A stretch of DNA of 64,000 nucleotides, taken from NCBI RefSeq assembly GCF_019392335.1, contig NZ_JAHXRQ010000003.1, positions 62,001 through 126,000 of the forward strand. Reading direction: 5' to 3'. The DNA comes from Mameliella sp. CS4. GTDB taxonomy: Bacteria > Pseudomonadota > Alphaproteobacteria > Rhodobacterales > Rhodobacteraceae. The notes beneath the pieces are model-generated. The model was not told the origin of the DNA and did not search any database. It saw only the letters and a program-made list of their open reading frames with translations. Below, piece by piece: positions 52,854 to 60,577 of this stretch (the first letter of the stretch is position 1; every line of letters begins with the position of its first letter). The translations under genes and the position numbers were made by a program.

Positions 52854-53569
52854 TGGACTGGGAGGCCTTCTTTACCGTCCACAAGGACCTGCCGCGCGAG
52901 GGACCGGGGTCGCCCGACGATGTGGCCTGGGCGCTGGATCTGGCGGCCTTGCCCGAGGGCGCGGTGATCTGCGACGCGGGCGCCGGGGCGGGCGGCGACG
53001 TGGCCGCTTTGGCCCGCGCGGGCCGGGTGCTGGCCGTGGACCAGCAGGACGGGTTCGTGGCGCAGATGCAGGCCCGCTTTGCCGATCTGCCGCAGGTGAC
53101 GGTGCGCAAGGAGGACATGGGGCGGATTGCCGAGTTCCCGGAGGCTCCTTTTGACATGATCTGGTGCGCCGGGGCGCTCTATTTCCTCGGGCTGAAACCG
53201 GGGCTGGAGGTGATGCGTGGAGCCTTGAAACCGGGCGGCGTTCTGGCCTTCTCGGAACCCTGCTATTTCACGGAGACCCCCAAGGAAAAGGCGCGGGCCT
53301 TCTGGGAGGATTATCCGACCCGCGACCGCGCGGGCATCGCCGCGGCGGTGGCGGCGGCGGGGTTCGAGATCCTGGGCACGCGCGACGTTTCGGAGGCGGG
53401 CTGGGAGGCCTATTACCAACCGATGGAGGCGCGCATCGCCGAGTTGCGCCCCGAGGCGGATGCAAAGCTGACCGGGATGCTGGACCTCTGCGCGCAGGAG
53501 GCGCGGGACTGGCGCGCGGTGCGCGAGGATACCGGCTATCACCTTGTCGTGGCGCGGCGGCTGTCATGA
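52853..53569 (+). CDS. SAM-dependent methyltransferase
   Basis: A 238-residue class I methyltransferase: motif I VICDAGAGAGGDVAALA, an acidic VDQQD after strand 2, FDMIWCAGALYFLG as motif II/IV, and LKPGGVLAFSEP as post-motif. The substrate is unknown. The start overlaps the cimA stop by one base and the end overlaps the next gene by ATGA, so the three genes are one operon. Confidence 0.88.
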   Translation: MDWEAFFTVHKDLPREGPGSPDDVAWALDLAALPEGAVICDAGAGAGGDVAALARAGRVLAVDQQDGFVAQMQARFADLPQVTVRKEDMGRIAEFPEAPFDMIWCAGALYFLGLKPGLEVMRGALKPGGVLAFSEPCYFTETPKEKARAFWEDYPTRDRAGIAAAVAAAGFEILGTRDVSEAGWEAYYQPMEARIAELRPEADAKLTGMLDLCAQEARDWRAVREDTGYHLVVARRLS

Positions 53570-54339
53570 GCTGGCAGGAGGGCGGCGACCTTTACGCCTG
53601 TGCGCAGATCGTCGAACGCGGCGACCCCGAGCGGTTCCTGGCCGCGATGGCGGCCCCGCTGCCCGCGCGGGCGGTGCTGATGCCGCTTTATGCCTTCAAT
53701 GTCGAGGTGTCGCGCGCGCCCTGGGTCACGCAGGAACCGATGATTGCGCAGATGCGGCTGCAATGGTGGCAGGACGCGCTGGAGGAGATCGGCTCGGGCG
53801 GGTTCACGCGGCGGCACGAGGTGGTCACGCCGCTGGCGCAGGCGCTGGCGGGGGTGGATGTCTCGGGGTTGCAAGCGGCGGTGGCCGCACGCGAGGCAGA
53901 CCTCGAACGCGCGCCCTTTGCCGATGAGACGGCGCTGATGGCCTATCTGGACGCCACGGCGGGGCAATTGGCCTTGGCCGCTCTGGCGGCGCTGGGGGCG
54001 CGGGCGGAGGAGGCGGCGGTGCTGACGCATGCCCGCGCGGCGGCACTGGCGCGGTATTTGCAGGCAGTGCCGGAGCTGGAGGCACGCGGCAAGCTGCCCC
54101 TGCCGGACGGGCGGGCAGAGGCAATCGCGGCGCTGGCCCGAACACGGTTGAAAGAGGTCCGAAAGGCGCCCGGGCTACGGGCGCTGCGGCGGGGACATGG
54201 CCTGGCCGGGGCGGCGCTGCGCGAGTTTGCGCTGGGCAAGCCGCTGTTGGCGCAGGCCGCGCGCGATCCGGCTGCAGTGGGGGAAGGGCGGCTGCGGCTC
54301 AGCGAGTTTTCCCGCCGCTGGCATCTGCTGACAAGCTGA
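53566..54339 (+). CDS. Squalene/phytoene-synthase-like protein
   Basis: A 257-residue protein with the all-helical squalene/phytoene synthase fold: RAVLMPLYAFNVEVSRAPW, MRLQWWQDALEEI and AYLDATAGQLALAALAALG. The aspartate-rich motifs of true synthases are weak here; the closest group by eye is the NDUFAF6-like set, tied to complex I assembly in mitochondria. Enzyme activity is therefore uncertain. Translation is coupled to the methyltransferase (ATGA). Confidence 0.75.
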   Translation: MSWQEGGDLYACAQIVERGDPERFLAAMAAPLPARAVLMPLYAFNVEVSRAPWVTQEPMIAQMRLQWWQDALEEIGSGGFTRRHEVVTPLAQALAGVDVSGLQAAVAAREADLERAPFADETALMAYLDATAGQLALAALAALGARAEEAAVLTHARAAALARYLQAVPELEARGKLPLPDGRAEAIAALARTRLKEVRKAPGLRALRRGHGLAGAALREFALGKPLLAQAARDPAAVGEGRLRLSEFSRRWHLLTS

Positions 54340-54704
54340 GGTGCCGGGTCAGGCCCGGCACGGGGGCGCGTCAGTGGCCAGGCAAGACTGCATTCCGGTC
54401 ACGTTGCTGACCTAGCGCTGAGATTGCTGCGTCCTGCGCAATTGATCGTCACCCGATAGGCGCATCGGCAGGGATCGGGACAACCAGGGCCAAAGCTCCG
54501 CTCACGGGCCCCAGAGCGACATGGCGCGGGGCAGGCCTAACGGGCGAGGCAAGGGCAGAACGACCGTATGTGCCTGGCGCAGAGAAGGCCCGTTGAGAGC
54601 CCAGCTTGCTTGATGCTGCGTGGTGTCCGAATGTCGGCTTCAACGAAGACGGACCATCCTAGTTGCCGGAGTTCTCAGACACTCCCGTGATCACTCCGAA
54701 GCAG
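54340..54704. other. Intergenic region left of the PaaK-like gene, 365 bp
   Basis: A GTGCCGGG/CCCGGCAC hairpin (54341-54361) directly after the upstream stop may end that operon. A 64-codon minus-strand frame (54449-54643) lacks family features. The rest shows nothing clear and looks like decayed sequence. Confidence 0.5.
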
Positions 54705-56111
54705 CTAGCGAATGCCGGATGGTATCGTGTTTTGAGTATCGGCGCGGCGCAAGGGCAATACTTCGTGAAACTTTCCACTCGCGGTGAACTCCAGCGCCTC
54801 ATGGTTTTCTCGTACCGCGACATCCTCCAAGCCGTTGTCGCGAAATACCTGTTTCACCGACGCGATGACCTCTTCATAGACAGGGCTTGCCGCCGCCTCG
54901 TCAGCCAACTGCACGCGCACTTCAAACTCTCTCTCGCCGGCCTGGATCAGCTGAACACGCCGCGCATCTTCGTGCTCCAGATCGAAGACGAGCGGCGACA
55001 GCGTCACCTCCCCTACGCGAACGAGGGTCGCCTGGCGCCCCTCCACTTCGAAACTGCGGAACGGTGACCCGCAGGGGCACTCGTTCTTATGAAACCGAAC
55101 ACAGTCTCCGAGATCATAACGAATGAAGGGTTGAACTTCGTTGGCAAGCACCGTCAGGAGCACTGTCGCCGACAAGGTTCCGTCGGGAATGGGGTGCATC
55201 GCCTCGTCGACCGCTTCCAAGATGACCCAGTCTTCGTTCACGTGCTTCCGCCCGTGGCTGCACGTGAAAGCAAGTGCGAGGCACTCGGTGCTGCCATAGA
55301 AATCCGCGATACCGTATTTCAGCGAAGGGAAGGCCCGTAGGGCCCTCGTACGCAGATCGTCGGTGAGCGTCTCGCCTCCGGTACGGAAAAGCGCCGGTTC
55401 GATGTGCAGACGCCCGGCCTCCTTTTCCCGGACGAGGATGGTCAACATGCTGGGGTATGTCACGATCCAGGCGACGCTCGGAATCGCATTGAGTTTCTGA
55501 ACCAGCTGGTCGATCGGTTGCTCGGCCTCGATGAAGTTCAATCCCAATCCCCTCGCCAGGGCCGGATTAAGCCGTTGCATCAGCTTGTTGAACCCGTTGC
55601 CGGCAAAGTGACCGTTCCCGCCGGTGACCGTCACCCTCACGCCGAGCTTGCGCACGTCGCGCATGAGTTTCCAATGGTAGCGTTCGAAGCGCGCCATCAT
55701 GATCCCATAGTAATATTCCACGAACGACGAGGACATGACGATGACCGCGGGTTCCCCCGATGTTCCGGAGGTCTGGAAAACGGCGACATCGCCGATCGGC
55801 ACACCCGCATTTCCAATGTCCCCGAGATGCTCGCGGGCTTGTTTGAGAGAAAGCGTACGGATCGTCAGCCAGTCGTCGAATGCACTCATGAGGTCGGGCT
55901 TGCGCGTCACCGGCAAATCGAGGAGTGCGATATCTGTTGAAGGTGGCAGATCTTCGTAGAGCCTGCGGAACAACGGTGAGTCGCGCCGCGCCTTGTCTAC
56001 GAGGCGCTGGAGGTTGCGGTGTTGCCTGGCCTCAATACGCTTTCGACCGCCCCAGCTTGTCCAAAGCCCATCGGCAAAGTAACCCAGTGCTCTGAGAAGA
56101 CTGAAATGCAT
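54705..56111 (-). CDS. PaaK/CapK-like adenylate-forming ligase
   Basis: A 468-residue member of the AMP-forming (ANL) superfamily, nearest phenylacetate-CoA-ligase/CapK-type proteins. Core motifs are FQTSGTSGEPAVI (A3), ADFYGSTECLALAF (A5) and FIRYDLGDCVRF (A7), with a Cys-containing loop KNECPCGSPFRSF and a C-terminal domain. It would activate a carboxylate as the adenylate, perhaps for thioester transfer. The gene is visibly lower in G+C than its neighbours, stands alone and is flanked by gene-poor DNA, suggesting acquisition by transfer. Confidence 0.85.
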   Translation of the reverse strand: MHFSLLRALGYFADGLWTSWGGRKRIEARQHRNLQRLVDKARRDSPLFRRLYEDLPPSTDIALLDLPVTRKPDLMSAFDDWLTIRTLSLKQAREHLGDIGNAGVPIGDVAVFQTSGTSGEPAVIVMSSSFVEYYYGIMMARFERYHWKLMRDVRKLGVRVTVTGGNGHFAGNGFNKLMQRLNPALARGLGLNFIEAEQPIDQLVQKLNAIPSVAWIVTYPSMLTILVREKEAGRLHIEPALFRTGGETLTDDLRTRALRAFPSLKYGIADFYGSTECLALAFTCSHGRKHVNEDWVILEAVDEAMHPIPDGTLSATVLLTVLANEVQPFIRYDLGDCVRFHKNECPCGSPFRSFEVEGRQATLVRVGEVTLSPLVFDLEHEDARRVQLIQAGEREFEVRVQLADEAAASPVYEEVIASVKQVFRDNGLEDVAVRENHEALEFTASGKFHEVLPLRRADTQNTIPSGIR

Positions 56112-56469
56112 GTCTGCTGGCGAATCCGTTGATTGTGCGTCGATGATATCCCCATTGAATCCAGACTACAGCACTGAGGTCAGCGCAAATTGACCTCTGT
56201 CAAAGCGCGCAAGCATGCTGGATCATCGCAATGAGGCATACCGGTAAACCGGACATTTGGGCAGTGAAGCCGGGCATCTGCTTAGTCCCGCACACCGAAC
56301 ATTGGCGCCCCCTGAGTCGCAGGTCCGGATTGGGGTGGACATGCTTGACGGCAGGGGCCGAATTGCCTGGCAAGGGCTATTGCCAAGAGCCGGAAAATCC
56401 ATCGCTTCGGGTCAATGATACAGGGCATTCGACAGTCGCGGCCTGACGCGTTTCGGCCCGGATTTCGGT
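56112..56469. other. Intergenic region right of the PaaK-like gene, 358 bp
   Basis: No gene is seen. The sequence is a mixed, moderately G+C-rich stretch without hairpins I could support; the side near 56112-56200 should hold the PaaK-like gene's promoter. Together with the opposite flank it suggests an inserted islet. Confidence 0.5.
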
Positions 56470-57705
56470 TCAGACCTCTTCGGCCGCGTCCCTTGGGCGC
56501 AGCACCAGCCAGATCAGCGCGCCCCCCGCCAGCGCCAGGAAGGGCGCCATGGCCAGGTTGACCGCCGTCCAGCCCTGCTGCGCCGAGCCGCCCGAGCAGT
56601 TCATCAGCCCGCCCGAGGCCAGCGAGGCGAAGGTCACGCCGCCGAAGACGATGAGGTCGTTCAGACCCTGCATCCGGCCGCGCTCATGCGCCTCATGCGC
56701 GCCGGCCAGCATGGTGGTGGCGCCGATGAAGCCGAAGTTCCAGCCCAGTCCCAGCAGGATCAGCGCGACGAAGAATTGTTCAAGGTTCACCCCCGACAGG
56801 CCCACGATCCCGGCCCCGGCGAGGATCACCAGGCCGATCGACATGATCTTTTCCACGCCGAACCGCGCGATCAGGTGGCCGGTGAAGAAGCTGGGCGCGA
56901 ACATCGCCAGCACGTGGGCGGTGACCACATTTGCGGCATCCCCGGTCTCGTATCCGCAGCCGACGACCGCCAGCGGCGTCGAGGTCATCACGAGGTTCAT
57001 CAGCGCGTAGGAGACGGTGGCGCAGATCACCGCTACGGCGATGCGCGGGGTGGTTAGCAGCTCCCAGCGGGTGCGGCCCTTGGGGGCGTCCTCGGCCGGG
57101 CGTGGGGGGCGGGGGATGTCGAGGAAGAGAAAGAGCGTCGCGCCGATGACGTTGATCGCCACCACGGCGGCATAGGCCCCCAGGAAAGGCACGACGAAGG
57201 CATCCGAGGTCGCCTTGACCAGCTGCGGGCCGATCACTGCGGAGAGCAGCCCGCCCGCCATGACGTAGGAGATCGCCTTGGGCCGGAACGAGTCCGAGGC
57301 GGTGTCGGCGGCGGCGAAGCGGTAGAAACCCTGCGCCGACATGTAGGTGCCGGTGATGAGCGAGCCCAGCAGGAAGATCGGGAAGGAGGCGGTGTAAAGC
57401 CCGTAGGCCCCGACCAAGCCGCCAAGCGCGCCCGCGCCGGCGCCGACGAAAAAGCCCGCGCGCCGCCCATAGCGCTGCATCAGCGCCGAGACCGGCGTGG
57501 CCGAGAGCATCGAGCCGAGCACGATCAGCGAGATCGGCAAGGTGGCGAAACAGGCGTTGGAGGCCAGCGATTGCCCGGCCAGCCCGCCGATGGTGAAGAT
57601 CATCGGCATCTGCGCGCCGAGGATGGCCTGGGCAAGCACCAGGACGGTCACGTTGCGCTTGGCGCGGCTGTCGGAGGGGGGCACTGTCACGTCGCTCATG
57701 CGCAT
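56470..57705 (-). CDS. MFS transporter
   Basis: A 411-residue, twelve-helix major-facilitator transporter. The first-half loop MQRYGRRAGFFVGAG is the conserved A-motif position, and LARFGVEKIMSIGL-type sequence marks the repeat in the second half (here HLIARFGVEKIMS). EAHERGRMQGLNDL follows helix 10. Substrate unknown; drug or metabolite export is usual. ATG 57705 or 57699 may start it; no good ribosome site decides. Confidence 0.85.
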   Translation of the reverse strand: MRMSDVTVPPSDSRAKRNVTVLVLAQAILGAQMPMIFTIGGLAGQSLASNACFATLPISLIVLGSMLSATPVSALMQRYGRRAGFFVGAGAGALGGLVGAYGLYTASFPIFLLGSLITGTYMSAQGFYRFAAADTASDSFRPKAISYVMAGGLLSAVIGPQLVKATSDAFVVPFLGAYAAVVAINVIGATLFLFLDIPRPPRPAEDAPKGRTRWELLTTPRIAVAVICATVSYALMNLVMTSTPLAVVGCGYETGDAANVVTAHVLAMFAPSFFTGHLIARFGVEKIMSIGLVILAGAGIVGLSGVNLEQFFVALILLGLGWNFGFIGATTMLAGAHEAHERGRMQGLNDLIVFGGVTFASLASGGLMNCSGGSAQQGWTAVNLAMAPFLALAGGALIWLVLRPRDAAEEV

Positions 57706-57825
57706 GGGTTAGGCGGCGCCGCTCATATGAGCAAGAGGGAATATGTCGCGCCGCCGGATTGCCCGGATGCGGCTTGGCTGGTGACGTGGCGTCATTCCAT
57801 GCCCGGGTCCGGTTGGATTGCCGGG

Positions 57826-57892
57826 CCGGGGGGCGCTGCCCCCCGTCTCCCTCCGGTCGACTCCCCCCGGAGGTATTTTCAGCCCAAAGAAA
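57826..57892 (+). repeat. Dispersed intergenic element, copy E
   Basis: GGGGGGCGCTGCCCCCC hairpin, CTCCGGTCGACT, then CCCCCCGGAGGTATTTTC and AGCCCAAAGAAAC. It matches copy A along its length, including the CGGTCGACT linker. It lies between the MFS gene and cobK. Confidence 0.82.
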
Positions 57893-57993
57893 CATGGGCG
57901 CGACACCTGGCGCCCTCCGGTGTGCGGCAGGTGCCGGAGCGGGGGGCTGCGCGCGGGTTTCCCTTTCCCCGCGCGCTGTTCTATGGGGGTGGC

Positions 57994-58710
57994 ATGACGG
58001 GGATCGTGATCATCGGCGGCGCGGCGGAAGCGCATGACCTGGCTCGGGCCTTGCCCGGTGCCCATGTGCGGTTGCCCACGCGTGAGAGAGTGGCACGGCG
58101 CTGGCCGGGGGCGGTCAGTGTCGGTCCGGTCACGGCGGACTGGCTGCGGGAGAGGGGCGCCCGCGTGGTGGTCGAGGCCGCGCATCCCTGCGACGTGGCG
58201 ACGGCCTTTGCCGTGGCGCGGGCCGCGCGCGCCGCTGGTGTGCCGGTGCTGCAGCTGGTGCGGCCGGAGTGGCGCCCGACCCGGCGCGACCGCTGGGTGT
58301 CGTTGCGCGATGCCCGGGCGGCGGTGGGGGTGATCCCGGCGGGCGCCCGCGTGCTTGTGGCCACGGGGCGGGCGGCCTTGCCGGGGCTGCGGGCGCTGCG
58401 GGCTCATGTGCTGATGCGGCGCATCGGCGGCGGGCGGGACCCTTTCCCCCTGCGCCGGGGACGCTACCTGCACGCCGACGGGCCCTTTACCGTCGCGGAG
58501 GAGATCCGGCTCTTGCGCCAGCAGCGGATCGACTGGTTGATGGTGCACAATGCGGGCGGGCCGGGCGGCTGGCCCAAGCTGGAGGCGGCACGCCGCCTGC
58601 ATCTGCCGGTGGCCATGATTGCCCGTCCGCGCCGGCCCGGCGGGCCGCGTGTCGCAACTGTGAAGGAGGCCCTGGCATGGCTGAGGACGCACAACCTGTC
58701 GGACGGCTGA
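57994..58710 (+). CDS. cobK: Precorrin-6A reductase (CobK/CbiJ)
   Basis: NADPH-dependent enzyme of the cobalamin corrin ring pathway. The 238-residue protein starts MTGIVIIGGAAEAHDLARAL, has VVEAAHPCDVATAFAVARA (the family DATHPFA region in altered form), VLVATGRAALPGL and IDWLMVHNAGGPGGWPKLEAARRL. No other cob genes are near. ATG 57994 follows a GGGGGTGG stretch. Its end overlaps the next gene by 34 bp. Confidence 0.9.
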   Translation: MTGIVIIGGAAEAHDLARALPGAHVRLPTRERVARRWPGAVSVGPVTADWLRERGARVVVEAAHPCDVATAFAVARAARAAGVPVLQLVRPEWRPTRRDRWVSLRDARAAVGVIPAGARVLVATGRAALPGLRALRAHVLMRRIGGGRDPFPLRRGRYLHADGPFTVAEEIRLLRQQRIDWLMVHNAGGPGGWPKLEAARRLHLPVAMIARPRRPGGPRVATVKEALAWLRTHNLSDG

Positions 58711-59324
58711 TCCGTTCGGAGGCCTGCGTGGCCGAGGGCGCGGACTGGCTGGCGGCGCGAGAGCCGCGCTTTGCCTTTGCGCTGGACCGGACCGGCCCCT
58801 TGCCTTTGCGGCTGCGGCCCGACGGCTTTGCCCAGCTCTTGAGCGCCATCGTCAGCCAGCAGGTCAGCGTGGCCTCGGCCCGGGCGATCCAGGCGCGGCT
58901 GGAGGCGGCGGGCATGGTGACGCCCGAGGCGGTGGCCTCGGTCAGCCATGACGATCTGCGCGCTTTGGGCCTGTCGCGCCAGAAGGCCACCTATGCCCTG
59001 GCGCTGGCCGAGGCGGGGATCGATTTCGAGGCCCTGCGGGAGATGCCGACACAGGCGGTGATCGAGCGGCTGGTCGCGGTCAAGGGCATCGGGGTCTGGA
59101 CCGCCGAGATCTACGCCATGTTCAGCCTGGGCCGGGCGGATGTCTTTGCCCCCGGCGACCTGGCCCTGCAGGAAGGGGCGCGCGTGCTCTTCGACCTGCC
59201 CGAGCGCCCGCGCGAGAAGGCGCTGCGCGAGATGGCCCGCGACTGGGCGCCCTGGCGGTCGGTTGCGGCGCGCGCGCTCTGGGCCTACTACCATGTGGAG
59301 AAGAACCGCGAGGGGATTGCATGA
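58677..59324 (+). CDS. AlkA-like DNA-3-methyladenine glycosylase
   Basis: A 215-residue base-excision glycosylase of the HhH-GPD superfamily. LLSAIVSQQVSVASARAI, the helix-hairpin-helix LVAVKGIGVWTAEIYAMF and the catalytic Asp region (GRADVFAPGDLALQEG) are present. It is shorter than E. coli AlkA because the N-terminal domain is missing, as in many AlkA-like proteins. AGGAGG before ATG 58677 decides the start, which lies within the end of cobK. Confidence 0.9.
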   Translation: MAEDAQPVGRLIRSEACVAEGADWLAAREPRFAFALDRTGPLPLRLRPDGFAQLLSAIVSQQVSVASARAIQARLEAAGMVTPEAVASVSHDDLRALGLSRQKATYALALAEAGIDFEALREMPTQAVIERLVAVKGIGVWTAEIYAMFSLGRADVFAPGDLALQEGARVLFDLPERPREKALREMARDWAPWRSVAARALWAYYHVEKNREGIA

Positions 59325-59803
59325 AAGTCGCATTTGTTGCCGCCGGGATCATGGCGGCGGCGCTGTCCGGAGCGGCGCAGGCCCAGGATGTTGTCCCGGC
59401 CAGGGTCGTCAGCACCGGGCCCGGGTTCGAATGCCTGTCGATCTCGGCGCGGAAGGGATGGCAGCGGCACGAGACAGGGCTGACCGGCCAGTTGGAGGCC
59501 TTGCGCCTGGGGCGTGCCGAAGGCTGGACGGTGGATGCCAATACCTATGGTCGCGTCGGCCCGGACGGCCACGGCCCGGCGGACGAGGCACGGCTTGCCC
59601 CCTATGCCACCTACAAGGAACGGCCCTCCTTGCCCTTTGGACGGCTGTTGTACCGGCTGGATGGCGGCACCGTGGGCCATTTCCCCAGCGGCTGGACGTT
59701 CAACAGGAAGCAGATCCGCCGGGTCATGGATTTTCGCATCAACGACACCGCGCTGCAGGACAATGCGGGCGCGGTCGAGGTCTGCTTTTTCGAGAAGCGC
59801 TGA
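59321..59803 (+). CDS. Secreted hypothetical protein (160 aa)
   Basis: A signal peptide (MKVAFVAAGIMAAALSGAAQA) precedes a small mature domain with two cysteines (FECLS near the start and VEVCFFEKR at the end) that probably pair. It contains TVGHFPSGWTFNRKQIRRVMDFRIND. The start overlaps the glycosylase stop by ATGA, though the two functions seem unrelated. No family recognised. Confidence 0.75.
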   Translation: MKVAFVAAGIMAAALSGAAQAQDVVPARVVSTGPGFECLSISARKGWQRHETGLTGQLEALRLGRAEGWTVDANTYGRVGPDGHGPADEARLAPYATYKERPSLPFGRLLYRLDGGTVGHFPSGWTFNRKQIRRVMDFRINDTALQDNAGAVEVCFFEKR

Positions 59804-59830
59804 CCGAAGGCTCATCACAGGAGACAGGGT

Positions 59831-60496
59831 ATGACACGAGTATTGCAGACGGGCCGCAAGGAACCGGTATCGGGAGAGATGCGGTCCTGCGTCGTCTTCC
59901 TGCACGGCTATGGCGCCAACGGGGCGGACCTGTTGGGGCTGGCGGATCCGCTGGGCGAACATCTGCCCGATACGCTGTTCGTGGCGCCCGACGCGCCCGA
60001 GGCCTGCGCCGGGGCGCCCTTCGGATTCCAGTGGTTCCCGATCCCCTGGATCGACGGCTCGTCCGAAGAGGAGAGCATGGCCGGTATGGCGCGGGCCATC
60101 GACGACCTGAACGCCTTTCTGGAAGCGCTGATGGTGGATGAGGACCTGCTGCCGGAACAGGTGGCGCTGTTCGGTTTCAGCCAGGGCACGATGATGAGCC
60201 TGCACGTCGGTCCGCGTCGCGAGGACGAACTGGCGGGGATCGTCGGTTTCTCGGGCCGCCTGCTGGCGCCGGAACTGCTGGCCGACGAGTGGAAGAGCAA
60301 ACCGCCGATCCTGCTGGTGCATGGCGACCAGGACGACGTGGTGCCGCCGCAATCTTTGCCGCAGGCGGCGGAGGCGCTGCAGGAGGCGGGCTTCAAGGAG
60401 GTCTTTGCCCATATCATGGAAGGCACCGCGCATGGCATCGCGCCCGACGGGCTGGGCGTGGCGCTGGCCTTTCTGCGCGACAAGTGCGGATTCTGA
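59831..60496 (+). CDS. Alpha/beta hydrolase, phospholipase/carboxylesterase family
   Basis: A 221-residue serine esterase: VVFLHGYGANGADLLGLA (oxyanion loop), LFGFSQGTMMSLH (nucleophile Ser in GFSQG), VHGDQDDVVPP (Asp) and GTAHGIAPDGLG (His). It matches the thioesterase/carboxylesterase group of YpfH and lysophospholipase-like enzymes. It has no signal peptide, so it is cytoplasmic. AGGAGA precedes the ATG. Confidence 0.92.
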   Translation: MTRVLQTGRKEPVSGEMRSCVVFLHGYGANGADLLGLADPLGEHLPDTLFVAPDAPEACAGAPFGFQWFPIPWIDGSSEEESMAGMARAIDDLNAFLEALMVDEDLLPEQVALFGFSQGTMMSLHVGPRREDELAGIVGFSGRLLAPELLADEWKSKPPILLVHGDQDDVVPPQSLPQAAEALQEAGFKEVFAHIMEGTAHGIAPDGLGVALAFLRDKCGF

Positions 60497-60577
60497 GGGG
60501 CGCGGCTTGCGCGACTGGATCGGGGCATTTCGGCTGCTAGACTTACGGTCGAATCAATGCCCGGAGTCCTTTTGCAG

